Assembly: GCF_016859285.1 (NCBI RefSeq)
Contig: NC_053402.1
Coordinates: forward strand, 22,701,056 to 22,765,055
From: Xiphias gladius
Lineage: Eukaryota; Chordata; Actinopteri; Istiophoriformes; Xiphiidae
Reading direction: 5' to 3'
DNA: 64,000 nt
The translations under genes and the position numbers were made by a program. Position 1 is the first letter of the stretch; every line of letters starts with the position of its first letter. Shown piece after piece: positions 27,001 to 49,602 of the stretch. The notes below the pieces were generated by a model that was given only the letters and a program-made list of their open reading frames with translations, did no database searches and had not been told where the DNA came from.

Positions 27001-30000
27001 TAGTCGAGTTCATTATCAATGAACCTGTCGATTTATTTTTTTTTAATTGAATGGATTCATCGCTTTGTCTACAAAAGGTCAGAAATGAATGCAGAATGTC
27101 CGTCACAGTTTCCCATGCTCCAAGGTGACGTCTTCAGATGTCTTGTTTCGTCCGACCAACAGCCCCGAACCAAAAGAGGTTCGGTTGATAATGGTATAAG
27201 AAAGAGAAAAGCAGGTAATTCTCCGACTGGAGAAGCTGAAATATGTGGTAGTTTTTGCTTGACTGAAAGGACCAAGCAATGATCAAAATAACCGGACGTT
27301 AATCTTCCGGCAACTGACTAATCGCCGCGGCACTAGATGAGGGATCTGGGGGTTTTAGACTGTCCGTCGGACAAACCGTCCAGGCCGATACGTCTGCCGG
27401 TACAGCTCATAGCAGATATATCGGTTTTGGTGTTAATGTTGCACAGGAAGTGACAAGAAACTGAAGTACAGAAAAGCCAAAGTAGGTTTTACGTACTGCA
27501 GAAAGTGTCACCCTCACATGAGGTGTCCACCGGAGATCACTCACGAGTTGATTTTTCAAAAGGTAAAATGTCTTTAGTACGTATCTTCGTCACGGTTCTT
27601 GAAATAAAAAATATGGATCAGTATCGGCCTCAAAAATCCAGCAACTGTAAAAACAATATATCCGAAGACGTGACCTTTGGCGTCCGGAAATTGTGCGTCA
27701 GGCATTTTTTCACTTCTTTATGACATTTCACAGACTTTCAGATTAATCATATAATGAAAACAACTGTCAGCTGCAGCCCAGCCAATAGCAACCTTCCTTG
27801 TCATTACACACTGTAACCTATATTGTACACAGAAACTCAATCATGCAAGCTAGACTCTAGAGTTAAGTTTTATTTGTGGTGGTCCACCGAGCTCCGGCAT
27901 TCAACTCTTAAAAGCTCTGCATTTAAGCGCTAAATTCGGATTAGGAAAGCCCCTTCCAGATTGCACATGAAAGCACCATTGTGGGAAAACATTTCCATCA
28001 ACCCACAGCTTTAACGCCACACATGCACTTTTGAGCAGAACAAATAATAACTAAGAAATGTTTCTTTTTGAGCGTAAAACCAAAGTAAATTCTTCACACG
28101 GACAAAATGAAGTATTTGGTGTGGCAACGAGGGGCCGGATTAGGGCCGTGATTAAAATCACTATTTTCATAATCTATGAATTTGCTGATTATCTTCGTTC
28201 GGTTCATCAAATGTCAGAAAAAAAAAAAAATTACAACTTCTCAAAATCAAAATTTCCTTAAGCCCAAGGCGACGTGTTCAAATCGCTTGTCTTGTCCGGC
28301 CGAAGATATCCAACTTTACCGTCACGTATGACAAAGAAAAGCAGCAAATTCTCACATCTGAGAAGCCGGGAGCTCAGATGTTTGGCATTTTTGCTATTTA
28401 AAAAAAAAATCACTTAAATAATCGATTATCAGAGGAGTTAACTATTAATTTTCTATTGATCGACCAACAGGTCATAGTTCAGATGCACCAATTCTGTATC
28501 TTCTGATGCGCTATCTTTAGATTCTCTTTGTGAATGTGTCCCACAATTCCAACGTCTCAAACAAAGAAAATAAATCTGACTTTGCGCCCCGTGACGCTCC
28601 CAAATGGACCGGATTGTGTTTGATGCCCTGCCCTCAACTTTGACTTGAGCGGGAGGAAAAGACGTGACTTACTCTCTCTGACATTTGGAAAAAACTAAGA
28701 TGGATGGAGGAAATTCAGACACAGCAGAGAGAGAGATGTCACAGGTCAAATGGCCTTTCTGTCGAAAGTGGCATCTACACAGCCTGCAACATTATACAGC
28801 CTGTTGAAGACAATGGAAATATGCGCCACACTTATAGCAAAGAAACAAAACAGCTTTTCTCTGTGAGCACGGCCGACTGTGTCGGAGTAATACCATGTGT
28901 AGTGTGTACGCAGGTTGAGCAACACTGCTGAAATTACAGGGCACAGTGAAACCAGGCAGGGGGGGGGGGGGGCAACATATTTGAACAATGTGAGGCATGT
29001 AGGAAGCCGCAACGATCGTCTCCTTACATCACCTCAGCATGACAGACCTGCAGGAACAATGTTTTCGGAGGCGGCGAACCCCGGGTATACACGCTTTCTG
29101 TGTGGTGGGGGAATAAAATGAAATAAATCACTGGTCTACGCTGCCGACGGTCCGTGAATTTATCAGTGAGTGCACCGGTACTAGTTGTTTGTCTCGTTGC
29201 TGCTGCTTTTTCTTTGTTTCATATCGGACAAGAAATTTTTGGACAGACAGTTAGGAGGAATTTTAAAGAACCCGCATTCATGTACAAATCTGTTGAATGA
29301 ATAGATTGATTGGTAATATGAAAAGAAAATGACTCCCGATACGATAAGATATTTCAGCTGAAGAAATGAGTCAAGTGCTGATCAAAGAAAAGGCAAGTTA
29401 ACCTCCAAGGATGCTAATAATTAGCGCTGCAACAATTAGTCAATTAATCGGTTAGTCGATCGACAGAAAATTAATCGGCAGTTATTTTGATAACTGAACA
29501 ACCGTTTTAGACATTTTTCTTTTGTACAGTTAAATATTTGCTGTTTCTTGCTTCTCCGATTTGAGGATCTGAAACTTTTCTTTGCCACTTAAGAAAGTAA
29601 AACTGAATATCTCTGGATGTTGGACTGTTGGTCAGATACAACAAGACATGAGAAGAGGTCATCTTGGTCCGTGGGAAAATTTACGCCAGCCACTTGTTCA
29701 CTATTTCACTATACTGTCGTTTTATAGTCGAAACCATTAATCGACGAATCGGAAAAATAATCGGCAGATGAATTTAAAAAATAAACAAACAAACAAACAA
29801 ACAAAACAACCGTTAGACCACAGTGAACATAGCAGGTTGCGAAGATTAAAACTTAAATTCAACATTTTCACGTTTCATACTTGAGTTACAAAAACGTAAA
29901 AGACTTTTAAAGACGTAAGTCTTTAAAAATCATTAATTAATTTCCAGTGACATCAACTGGATCCCTGTGTAGTTCAACGTTACCTGCTCCTTGTCATGGT

Positions 30001-30109
30001 CGTTGAGGAGATGCAGCTCCCGGGACTTGAAGCAGTTCTGGCACTTACTTTTATTAAAAATGTTGGCTTGAAATTTGTTACAGGGACTCGTCGCCTTTTC
30101 CCCAGACAT
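762..30109 (-). CDS. mprip: Myosin phosphatase Rho-interacting protein, 22 coding exons
   Basis: MPRIP (p116Rip) is an actin-bundling scaffold that links RhoA and the MYPT1 subunit of myosin phosphatase on stress fibres. The minus-strand exons are 29984-30109, 26843-26920, 26663-26728, 26097-26248, 25905-25989, 23909-24059, 22271-22460, 19757-19871, 13213-13311, 11836-11892, 11662-11730, 11482-11571, 11279-11388, 9508-10003, 7946-8017, 5484-7802, 4189-4336, 3779-3896, 3471-3630, 2870-2971, 1492-1578 and 762-902. All junctions are GT-AG and phases agree throughout, giving 5,031 bp and 1,676 residues. The start at 30109 gives an N-terminus containing [18 protein letters not shown], the family hallmark. 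PH1 spans about residues 45-155, PH2 about 357-462, a TFDWAEFRP motif lies in exon 14, and coiled coil follows to the end. TRIOBP was considered, but the N-terminus and the two PH domains fit MPRIP. An extra alternative exon could have been missed in the 6.4-kb intron 8. Confidence 0.93.
4803..4925 (+). repeat. Repeat family A fragment (intron 16)
   Basis: The segment starts with GCGACTAATGATT and contains CAATTAATCAGCTG and ACTATAAAATGGTCAGAAAA, the 5' landmarks of the AT-rich dispersed family seen many times in this window. It is truncated at the 3' side, where a TCTA microsatellite (4956-4973) follows. Confidence 0.6.
4956..4973. repeat. TCTA tetranucleotide microsatellite
   Basis: About four to five TCTA units, followed by an inverted TAGATCGATAG stretch. 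It lies in mprip intron 16. Confidence 0.7.
5484..7802 (-). CDS. mprip: mprip giant exon 16: 773-residue coiled-coil block
   Basis: A single 2,319-bp exon is open from acceptor to donor and in phase 0 on both sides. It encodes residues 653-1425. The first ~170 residues are low in heptads and rich in Ser, Pro and acidic residues. Long Leu/Glu/Lys/Gln heptad stretches follow, for example [18 protein letters not shown] and [19 protein letters not shown] less regular middle around [13 protein letters not shown] and a final coiled coil [20 protein letters not shown] complete it. Because both boundaries are phase 0 the exon can be skipped without a frameshift, which would leave a protein close in length to the ~1,025-residue mammalian short form. 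Human MPRIP also has a long isoform with a very large internal exon (recalled, not checked). Confidence 0.88.
8540..9420. repeat. Repeat family D, long copy (mprip intron 14)
   Basis: This 880-bp intronic stretch contains GCATGCTAACATGCTCACAA with a second ATGCTAACATGCTGACG shortly after. Further on it has two diverged copies of a segment around CATCCTCTGGGGATCATGA and CTGTACAAAA. These motifs recur near 25380-25790, 54905-55215 and in part near 41720-41830, so it is a dispersed element rather than unique intron. I see no coding potential. Confidence 0.6.
9508..10003 (-). CDS. mprip: mprip exon 14: linker with FDWAEFRP motif
   Basis: A 496-bp exon encodes residues 463-628, between PH2 and the coiled coil. 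The first part is Pro, Ser and Thr rich and probably disordered. It then has [12 protein letters not shown], which I recall as a conserved MPRIP motif, and a strongly basic and acidic helix, [19 protein letters not shown]. The helical segment [12 protein letters not shown] ends the recognisable homology. The acceptor CTGCAG and donor GTGAGT are clear. A neighbouring possible start at 10038 lies in the intron and is not used. Confidence 0.9.
10110..10375 (-). repeat. Repeat family A copy, reverse orientation
   Basis: Reading the minus strand gives the family landmarks: ends rich in AATTAATC, the segment equivalent to TTTTATAGACTAAACGATGA, and the TGACGTCT-like block, here seen as GAGACGTCACCTTCGGC. 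It lies in intron 13 of mprip. Confidence 0.6.
10500..11115. repeat. Repeat family C (mprip intron 13)
   Basis: Contains AAGAACCACTGGACTAAACT, CAGCTACAACAGTAAAATGC, then repeated TACTTTTACTTAAGTAA-type phrases and a CTTCCACTG end. The same order of motifs recurs at about 53190-54400 and in part at 57940-58095, identifying a dispersed percomorph-type element. No reading frame of interest. Confidence 0.6.
11279..11892 (-). CDS. mprip: mprip exons 10-13: second PH domain
   Basis: Exons 11836-11892, 11662-11730, 11482-11571 and 11279-11388 encode residues 355-463. The order of motifs is that of the MPRIP/TRIOBP PH domain: [11 protein letters not shown], then [19 protein letters not shown], then LEGEIDL and [13 protein letters not shown]. 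The last exon has [18 protein letters not shown], with the C-terminal helix tryptophan. In the closest human relatives the residues after GFQIH are TKEGEFTLSAM or similar; here exon 13 starts [11 protein letters not shown], so the exon junction falls inside a surface loop. The preceding exon 13213-13311 contains [10 protein letters not shown], a likely basophilic kinase or 14-3-3 type motif (inference). Confidence 0.93.
13213..13311 (-). CDS. mprip: mprip exon 9, RRAKSLDRR linker
   Basis: A 33-residue exon with phase 0 on both sides, acceptor CAACAG and donor GTCAGT. It encodes a short disordered linker ending in [16 protein letters not shown] just before PH2, collinear with the [11 protein letters not shown] segment recalled from human MPRIP. 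The upstream intron is 6.4 kb (13312-19756) and holds a CA repeat, a LINE remnant and a foldback element. Confidence 0.88.
14941..15000. repeat. (CA)30 microsatellite
   Basis: Sixty bases of uninterrupted AC dinucleotide in mprip intron 8. A perfect tract of this length is likely to be length-polymorphic. Confidence 0.97.
15140..15290. repeat. Dispersed element fragment with GGCCACTTGGGGGCAGC
   Basis: TTTGGCCACTTGGGGGCAGC at about 15154 is followed by TTTTTGGTCTCTACCAGAAC and AGCCGCTAAATGCT. The first block recurs at 8552 in front of a family D copy. The core also matches the CTCF consensus, so the fragment may carry a ready-made CTCF-like site. Confidence 0.5.
15570..16330 (-). mobile_element. 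LINE retrotransposon 3' remnant (Rex/L2-like)
   Basis: The minus strand encodes, with frame breaks, the typical C-terminal tail of a fish non-LTR reverse transcriptase polyprotein. Landmarks are [20 protein letters not shown] followed by [10 protein letters not shown], and upstream CFSLLAPAP and [12 protein letters not shown] in shifted frames. The plus-strand edge has the TTTATTTATACGGCACTTTT and ACAAAGTGCTTCACA signature seen at the 3' end of many fish elements. No endonuclease or reverse transcriptase core is present, so it is a 5'-truncated, dead copy inside mprip intron 8. Confidence 0.7.
18225..19115. repeat. Repeat family B foldback element (mprip intron 8)
   Basis: From 18629 the sequence GGACATTTTGGGAAATAT opens an arm with GGTTAGCTTAGCTTAGCACA and GGAAACAGCTAACGAG. 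The inner halves are imperfectly complementary: AACAAGTTGTGAGGTTTTG near 18867 pairs with CGTAAAACCACAACACGTC near 18951, and GGCTCACTGACAG pairs with CATCAGTGAGTTTTATAG. The right end near 19075 has CTGAGCCAGGCTAGCTGG. A shorter fragment of the same family lies at about 18230-18375. A second full copy is at 52143-52540. Confidence 0.65.
19642..19659. repeat. Short GT microsatellite
   Basis: About nine GT units, about 98 bp downstream in coordinate terms from the donor side of mprip exon 8. Confidence 0.8.
23095..23186 (-). repeat. Repeat family A terminal fragment
   Basis: Contains TTCATAGACTAAACAATTCA, AAAAATAATCGGGAG and CATTAGTCGCAACC, which are the reverse-oriented 5' end of family A. 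It lies in mprip intron 6. Confidence 0.55.
23861..23893. repeat. GT microsatellite next to mprip exon 6 donor
   Basis: An interrupted GT tract ends about 15 bp from the donor of exon 6 (exon end 23909). On the transcribed strand it is a CA repeat just inside the intron, a position where CA repeats can bind hnRNP L and influence splicing (established for other genes, inference here). Confidence 0.75.
24657..25135. repeat. Two adjoining repeat family A copies
   Basis: A forward fragment starts at GGCTGCAACACGTGATTATT (about 24658). A reverse copy follows from about 24805 to 25135, ending TGATCGATAATGAAAATAAA then TTTCAGCCC. The landmarks AGTCATTTTTTAAGCAAAA and ATTAATTGAGGAAACAAA are present. 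Both lie in mprip intron 5. Confidence 0.6.
25380..25790. repeat. Repeat family D copy (mprip intron 5)
   Basis: GGATTCATCCTCTG, CATGGCAATCTGCCCAGTA, ACCACTGGATGGATTGAGAT and CTACTGCCACCATGACGTTC match the motifs of the 8540-9420 element. It stops roughly 115 bp from the donor of mprip exon 5. Confidence 0.55.
25905..26920 (-). CDS. mprip: mprip exons 2-5: first PH domain
   Basis: Four exons (26843-26920, 26663-26728, 26097-26248, 25905-25989) encode residues 43-169. Visible PH landmarks are the opening strand with [16 protein letters not shown], then [16 protein letters not shown]. The next exon holds a strand with [15 protein letters not shown], and the domain closes with a helix containing W-S-E-Q-L. 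A basic run, QKKKRKVEP, follows at once and could act as a nuclear-type or membrane-binding basic patch. Exon 4 ends in GG and exon 5 supplies the third base of that Gly codon. The match to vertebrate MPRIP is close and collinear. Confidence 0.92.
26998..27335 (+). repeat. Repeat family A copy (mprip intron 1)
   Basis: Shows the family body: GGTCAGAAATGAATG, CAAGGTGACGTCTTCAGATG, TTTCGTCCGACCAACAG, AGAAGCTGAAAT, and ends CTGACTAATCGCCG. It lies just upstream of mprip exon 2 in transcript terms. Confidence 0.7.
27600..27785 (-). repeat. Repeat family A fragment, reverse (mprip intron 1)
   Basis: Contains AGACGTGACCTTTGGCGTCC, TCACTTCTTTATGACATTTC and the end CAGCTGCAGCCC, i.e. the reverse-oriented left half of the family. 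Confidence 0.55.
28137..28470 (+). repeat. Repeat family A copy (mprip intron 1)
   Basis: Begins TTAGGGCCGTGATTAAAATC, carries CCAAGGCGACGTGTTCAAAT, GTCTTGTCCGGCCGAAG and GAGAAGCCGGGAGC, and ends AATAATCGATTATC...TTGATCGACCAACAG. It is nearly full length. Confidence 0.7.
29420..29780 (-). repeat. Repeat family A copy with matching terminal repeats
   Basis: One end reads GCGCTGCAACAATTAGTCAA then GTCGATCGACAGAAAATTAA; the other reads CGAAACCATTAATCGACGAA then AAAATAATCGGCAG. The AATTAATCGG/CGATTAATT phrases at the two ends are roughly inverted, as expected for a MITE-like element. An (AAAC)5 tract follows at 29786-29812. Intron 1 of mprip thus holds four copies. Confidence 0.65.
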
Positions 30110-30310
30110 GTTTCAGTACATGTAGCCCTCCCCCCACCCCAACGCCGCGGAGAAGGATCCACACGCAGACCGCTCCCGTCCGCTTCTCCTACGGGGTTGA
30201 ATGAAGCGGTCCGGCTCCCGCACGAACATCTGTCAAACACTGATCTGTTGACGGTCGTCATGGTCACGTGCTCTGACGCAGCGTCAAGACCCGACGTCCG
30301 CCCACAACCT
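29980..30310 (-). promoter_or_regulatory. mprip: mprip first exon, 5' UTR and promoter-proximal region
   Basis: This GC- and CpG-rich block spans coding exon 1 (29984-30109) and about 200 bp upstream. It contains an E-box CACGTG at 30265-30270 and a 13-bp inverted repeat TGACGCAGCGTCA at 30274-30286. Both lie 156-177 bp upstream of the ATG, a usual place for proximal promoter elements or the 5' UTR. The start site of transcription cannot be read from the sequence. Confidence 0.5.
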
Positions 30311-31075
30311 ACAAAATAAAACCATTATTGGTTGATTTGGGTTTGTTTTTTTTCTTTCCTTTAAAAAAATAAAAAAATAACTTTAATGACCATAAACAGA
30401 TATAGCAAGTATACAGATGAGAAAATAAAATAATAATCTTTAAATAAACAGCAAGCTGACATAGGAGTTCAACAGTTACTACCTACAAAATAAAACCTTT
30501 TTATTGAATGTTTTTTTCTTTCCCCTTAAAAAAAAAACTTTAATGACATAGATATAGCAAGTAAACAAATGAAAAAATAAAATAATTATACTTAAAAAAA
30601 AGAAAAACCGTAAAACTCACAGCTGATGACCGCTGTCGTCATGGTCATGCACTCTGACGTAGGATCACCATTCAACATCCGGTCAACAACCTACAAAATA
30701 AAACCATTATTGACTGTCTTTCCTTTTCTGTCCTTTTGCATTTCTTTCTTTTTAATTAAACTCTGATTAAACAGATGTAGCAAGTACACAGATGAGAAAA
30801 TAAAATAATTATACTCAAATTACACACACGTAAAGCTCATAGGTGTTAACTGCTGTCGTCATCGTCATGTACTCTGACGTAGGATGACCATAAAACATCC
30901 GGTCAAAAACCTACAAAATAAAACCATAATTGACTTTTTGTTTTCTTTCCGTTTATGTTTTGTTTTTTGAATAATCTTTAAGTAAACAGATTTGGCAAGT
31001 ATACGGATAAGGAAATAAAATGATGATACTTAAATAAGAAAGCATGTAGATGCAGTAAAGTAAAACTGAGAGAAA
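30245..31075. repeat. Tandem array of ~170-220 bp units upstream of mprip
   Basis: The phrase CTACAAAATAAAACC recurs at about 30309, 30482, 30690 and 30910. Each is followed by AAACAGATATAGCAAGTA-type and GAAAATAAAATAAT-type phrases at matching distances, giving spacings near 173, 208 and 220 bp. Three units also begin with a TGTCGTCATGGTCATG/CTCTGACGTAGG-type block, at 30252, 30631 and 30851. The copy nearest mprip is the one with the intact E-box and TGACGC palindrome; unit two has only a diverged remnant. No coding frame. Confidence 0.8.
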
Positions 31076-34000
31076 GAATTCCTGTCATACTGAGTTTCCC
31101 CACTAACATTTAGTCCAGTTAGCTACCTTATACTACATGATGTTAATGTTTTTCTGTTTTTACTTAGTTGATTAATTCATTACCCATTTTACTGTTGCGT
31201 TTACTTGAGAGGTCTTCTTTTATAAATTTACTTTAGTCACCATGAAATTAGAAAAAAAAATTAATGAAAAAGATTAATACTATAATACTGTTTTTGCTCT
31301 AACCAGAACAGCTCCTACCATGGTGTAATTCATAGAGAGCTAGCGTATGCTGCATGATGTTTATACTTGTATGTTACAGAAGAAACTTACTTCTTGGCAA
31401 ATGCAGCTCAGCTACTGGAATATTGTAACGATTTATTTTGGAACTACAAACCAGAGATAAAGTGCACTATTATGTCTAGTCTGACACTTGTATTGATGCT
31501 CAGGCTCATATTCACGTAAGAAAACACTGCTATGTTAACACGAAATGTGCGCTGAAAGATACGTGTTTTTATTTCTAACGATTATTCTAATAGCGAGTAT
31601 TTCATGTTGACATTAAGCATTGTTGTATTGACATTAACACTTTTTGTTTACCATGACTCTTATGAAGTGGTGCAGTTCTTCACTGTGACCACTGGAGGGC
31701 AGTGAAGACTCACGTGAATAAAGAAATAAAGCCGTTTATTTTATTCCGTCCAACGCAAAAAACAAACCAAAAACAACACTAAACACACTAAGGTCAACAG
31801 TCAACGGCCCCTATGTCAAGACGGAAACAAGACCACACTAACACCTTGGATAAAACTTGGATAAAAATAAAATAAAATGAATAGCTGCGTGTCATATATT
31901 TCATCACCAAAAGAGTATTGCTTCTGACAAAACTTTTCAGAATAAAATAGCTGAAAGCGGCAGTGGTGTTTTCTGATATTTTATCCGGAGCCAAGTTCGT
32001 AAGTTGACAATCCATTCATGAGGGTCGTATTTATTACATGGCTGGAATGCACTACATGGTAGTAGGGGTTCATCTTTTTTGAACACTGTGTATTTTCATT
32101 CAGACATAACCGATGCTAAATCTGTAAAATAAATAAACAAATAATTGTAACAGCCAGAATAAAGATCTGTATTATTCCCCAACATTAAATGTCTGTATTA
32201 TCACTTATAACTGATGCAATGTGTTCATGTCATAGGTAATAGATTAAAAAAAATTTTAAAAAAGGAGAATCCCACACAGACAGATGCAAGCATTTATTCA
32301 AGGCAATGCCAGTGGCAGGGATTGTACAAACTGAAAATGATTTAAAATTTCTGCCCATCCAAAAATGTATAAAATACAGTAGTTTTTTATTATCATCATC
32401 ATATGTTCTGCTTATTACACCAAAACACAATTTGTTTACTTTGAAACAGAACAGACAGTTTTCTGTATGTGCAAACTCAGGTCATCATCCCAAATTTCTG
32501 ACATATTTGTTTGGATACTGTATTTGTGCCTGCACTTTATTAAGCAGATAAATGATATTTCATAATAAATTAATGCTTTAATTTAATACATTTTCTTCAA
32601 CAGATGCAAAACAGCACACAAGGAATAAAGCTTAAGAAATTCATTCAGTAGGCTATCTACAAAACTTAAAAGGTGCATTTCTTAACATGTGCATATCTGA
32701 TTTATTTTTTTAATGAGACCCAGAGGACAAATTTTGATTTTGTTATTCTGATTTTGACAACAGTTTTTAGACTATTGCTGGATTGCTGCCGAACACAACT
32801 GACTGTTAATTAAGCCCCACCCCCCCCTTAGTTACTGTTGCTATATGGGTTAAACTTTCCCTTTTCACGTAGCACATAAGCACTTTAAAATGCTAACGTG
32901 GCAGATTTACCATTTTAATTCTATGTAATTTTTTCAAAAGAACAGTTCTTTGATTTAAGATGTAGACAAAAGCAGTTTATCATTTTCGACTGTTGATTTT
33001 TCTGGTCACTGTCGGATTTTATCCGCTGTAGCTAGCTAACCGGTTAAGCTAACGTTAACACTACTCCACGAACTGGTTGAAGAGTGCCATCTCCAGCTGA
33101 CTTTTTTATTTTTTTATTTTAATGTTTCCATGTGAGTCATTTTAAATGAGAATCTTGTTAAAGGGGTCTTAAATATGCACTTGATAACTACATACATGAT
33201 ACTGCGCTAAAAAAAAAAAAAACTCAGGCAAATCTAACAGGTCCCAGGCTAAATATCCTCACCAGTTCATGATCCACGTTAATTAAGAAGCAGCGTTGAT
33301 ATTGTATTGCGGTGTAGAGCTAGCTTAGTTATTCGGTGTACAATTAGTATGATAAGGAAAATCTAAAATCAGACTGTTATTTTGTTTGGCTGCTTAGCTC
33401 GCATACTTGTTCCTATTTTCAAACTGTATGTTTTCACTTTTAGGATGGGGACTACCCAGTGTGTTTAGTTGTAAGCTAGCTACCAGCTACCACACAGTGG
33501 GTTAATAAGAAAAAGCTGGTTGTGAATGTTGTGATTTTTTAAAACAACCTGTAGCTAAATCCACAAACTAATGTAGTTAGTTATCATAAATTGTGTATTT
33601 CTTGGTTTTGGAAATAACGCTTGTAGGTAGTAAGCTAGTTATCCGGATATATTTGCAGGTCACATTTGAGCTGATGAACACACAGTTTAATCCTTTCTTT
33701 ACGCGTCAGATCTAATGTTTTTAGTTATGGAAAGATAAAGCTAAATAAAAGATACCACCCTCCAAATTCTTTAAATGCCGAGAATTGCTCTTGCTAAGGC
33801 CCTAGTTATGGTTGCTAAGTTCTGATTGGACAATCGCTGTTCGGGGGAGTGGTTTAAAAAACGGTCAACAGCATTTGATAAAATCTTTTCAATCCTGACG
33901 ACTAATTTTTCATTTCTGATCATTTTCTAATTCAAGTAGCTTCCAGTGCGCACGGACTATTTTATATACTTATTATGTTTAGACGTTGATGTTTAATATT

Positions 34001-34681
34001 TACAAAATGACCTTTGAGGCCGTTCTGACAAAACGTTTCTTCTCACTTTTGACAAAACAAGTCGACATTTGGTCTACGTAAGCAGTACAGCTAATAGCAT
34101 CGTATACTGTATTGTTTAAGAACATTATTATGTGACGTACAGAGGAAAAATATTACAGTGGAAAAATAAATACATAAATTAAAAACTTTTTTTCTCACAG
34201 CCACACGGCATTATGGTGGCTTCTCAAGTCTGGGTCTAGAACAGAAATCAATGTTTGTGCTCAGGAGGGAAATCTAAACATTTGACTGTTGTTTTTTTTT
34301 CTCATACGATATAGTGCACACTTGATAGACAGCTACTCTGGCATTGTCAGGCAGTATTAAGTTTAGGTTTAGGTACGATACATGTCACATTCATTCTACT
34401 GCAAAGGTAATGTATACTACAGTATTTTTTTTTTTTTTTAAATTCAGAATGAGTTCAGGTCAATGTGGGGGTATCAGGCTAAAGCTGGGAGTTAGATATT
34501 CAGTACCGAAGAAACACACACTGCAGTTCAGTTTGTAAAGTAGAAGATGTAGTAAAATGTCTTTTGCAGGTCCAGTCTCTAGTGACACGTTCACAACATT
34601 AAGAGGAGTAAAGAAACCGACTGAACCCGTGCTTACAAACAGAAAGGAGGAGGGAGATACTCCGTCAGACTCGTCTGTGCT
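31076..34681. other. Intergenic: mprip upstream side and u2af2 3' UTR side
   Basis: AT-rich single-copy-looking DNA with many TAGCTAGC/AGCTAAC phrases and no gene that I can support. The right part probably includes the u2af2 3' UTR. The nearest AATAAA hexamers on the minus strand are at 33113-33118 and 33105-33110, which would give a UTR of about 1.6 kb; ATTAAA variants lie closer. A CTCF-like core CCACTGGAGGGCAGTG lies at about 31689. A 66- and an 81-codon ORF near 32230-32551 overlap on opposite strands and look like chance. Confidence 0.4.
33105..33118 (-). terminator. u2af2: Candidate u2af2 poly(A) signals
   Basis: Two TTTATT hexamers (AATAAA on the minus strand) lie close together about 1.57 kb after the u2af2 stop, inside a T-rich run. 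They are the first canonical hexamers I noticed downstream of the stop. Usage is unproven. Confidence 0.3.
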
Positions 34682-48109
<13,428 letters not shown>

Positions 48110-48300
48110 GATAGCGGGTTTTTCTCGCCGTGTCAGAAATGGAGCAGGTCCGGCCCGGTTGACGGGGGAACGATGAACCAAGGAGCCCGCTGTCAGCGCA
48201 GCCAAAAAAAAAAAAAAAAAAAAAAAAAGAAAAGACCCCCCCCCTACAGAAATCTCCCGGGGTGAAGACACACACAATAAACACGCGACATCCGGTTAAA
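48110..48300 (-). promoter_or_regulatory. u2af2: u2af2 5' UTR and promoter region
   Basis: The region directly upstream of the u2af2 ATG is moderately CpG-rich and is interrupted by a 25-base A tract (T tract on the transcript strand) around 48204-48228. The ATG context on the minus strand is CGCTATCATGTCGG. I see no TATA box; a CpG-type promoter is expected for a housekeeping splicing factor (inference). Confidence 0.35.
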
Positions 48301-48634
48301 GCCTTCAAGATAAAACTACTCACCCCTGGTCTTTTTTTTGTTTTGTTTTGTTTTTGTTTTTATGTTTTGTTTTTCAGCTGGGGAGAATGTTTAGCTTTTT
48401 GTTTTTATTAACCCATTTTGTAACAGTTTTTATTACGATTCTAACAATCGGAAGACGGCAAACACACCTCTTCACACGAGAAACAATACATAATATAAAA
48501 CAGTCCAATTATAATACATAATATGTGTGATACGGTACAACTATACTGTCCACTATATATGTGAGCACATAGTGGCAAAAATGTACAGTTGGGACCCTTT
48601 TCTCTCCCACGCTACAGTTTCTTTATTTCCCCAA

Positions 48635-48785
48635 GAAATGATTAGTTGAACAATCGGAGATATTCAATTGACAACAGTTCTGATCATTGATTACTCATTA
48701 AGTTATTTTTTTTTAAGCAAAAATGCCCAAAATTCACTGGTAACAGCTTTTCAAATATTTGAAGGTTTCCCCAGTTTTCTAGGAA
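48635..48785 (-). repeat. Repeat family A fragment
   Basis: ATGATTAGTTGAACAATCGG, AATTGACAACAG and TTTTTAAGCAAAAATGCCC are family landmarks in reverse orientation. The fragment stops near 48785. Confidence 0.5.
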
Positions 48786-48954
48786 ACTCCAGGGTGGAGG
48801 GTGTATCCGTGTAAACGTGTCCCCACACTAATGAGACATAGAGAATGCTTTTTACGAAGAGCTTGTGGATAATATTAATGCAGCTATGTTTTTGTAAAAA
48901 CTCTTTTATGATGATCCCGTTGAAAATCTTTGCAGAGTAGAGAGAGGAATTTGA

Positions 48955-48956
<2 letters not shown>

Positions 48957-48996
<40 letters not shown>
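48957..48996. repeat. (CA)20 microsatellite
   Basis: Forty bases of AC dinucleotide in the u2af2-dhrs7c intergenic region. Confidence 0.97.
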
Positions 48997-48997
<1 letters not shown>

Positions 48998-49168
48998 AAA
49001 TTACCCACCACACCACATTCATAGCACCGTAGGAAAAAAAACAAACACTGATAGACACATTTTATGCTTTTATTGTGATGATGTCAACATCTGGTTACTC
49101 TTTCAAATTCTGAGAACTTGATTGACAGAATTTCCGAGCCTTTAATTTCCTCTCTCGCTCTCGCTCTC

Positions 49169-49219
49169 ACACACACACAAATAAACACACACACACAAAC
49201 ACACACACACACACACACA
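49169..49219. repeat. Interrupted CA microsatellite
   Basis: CA tract interrupted by AAATAAA and AAA, preceded by a CTCTCGCTCTCG pyrimidine run. Confidence 0.9.
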
Positions 49220-49567
49220 GAGGTGTCATGCTACTCCATAATTCTTGTCTTACCAAGAGTAACTCAGTAAATGATTTTGGAATTGACTCAGACCTATTAC
49301 AGTGAACTTTGTCAATATACTCTACATCTCTGTTGATTTATTAAAAGGATATTTAAAATAAAACCACCTCAAGCATATTTAATGCAAGGTTACAACAAAA
49401 ACCTTTTTCTTAATCAACACAGATTTATAATAAACGTAATCAATAATTAACATTTACATTCGTTGATAAGAGAAACCACTGATTACTTTAATGAAAAACT
49501 GAAGATAAGCGGGGGGGAAATTAAATTAACCAGAATAACAGACGGAAAAAAAAATCCTACATACAGT

Positions 49568-49602
49568 ACACACACGCACACACACACACAGACACACGCA
49601 CG

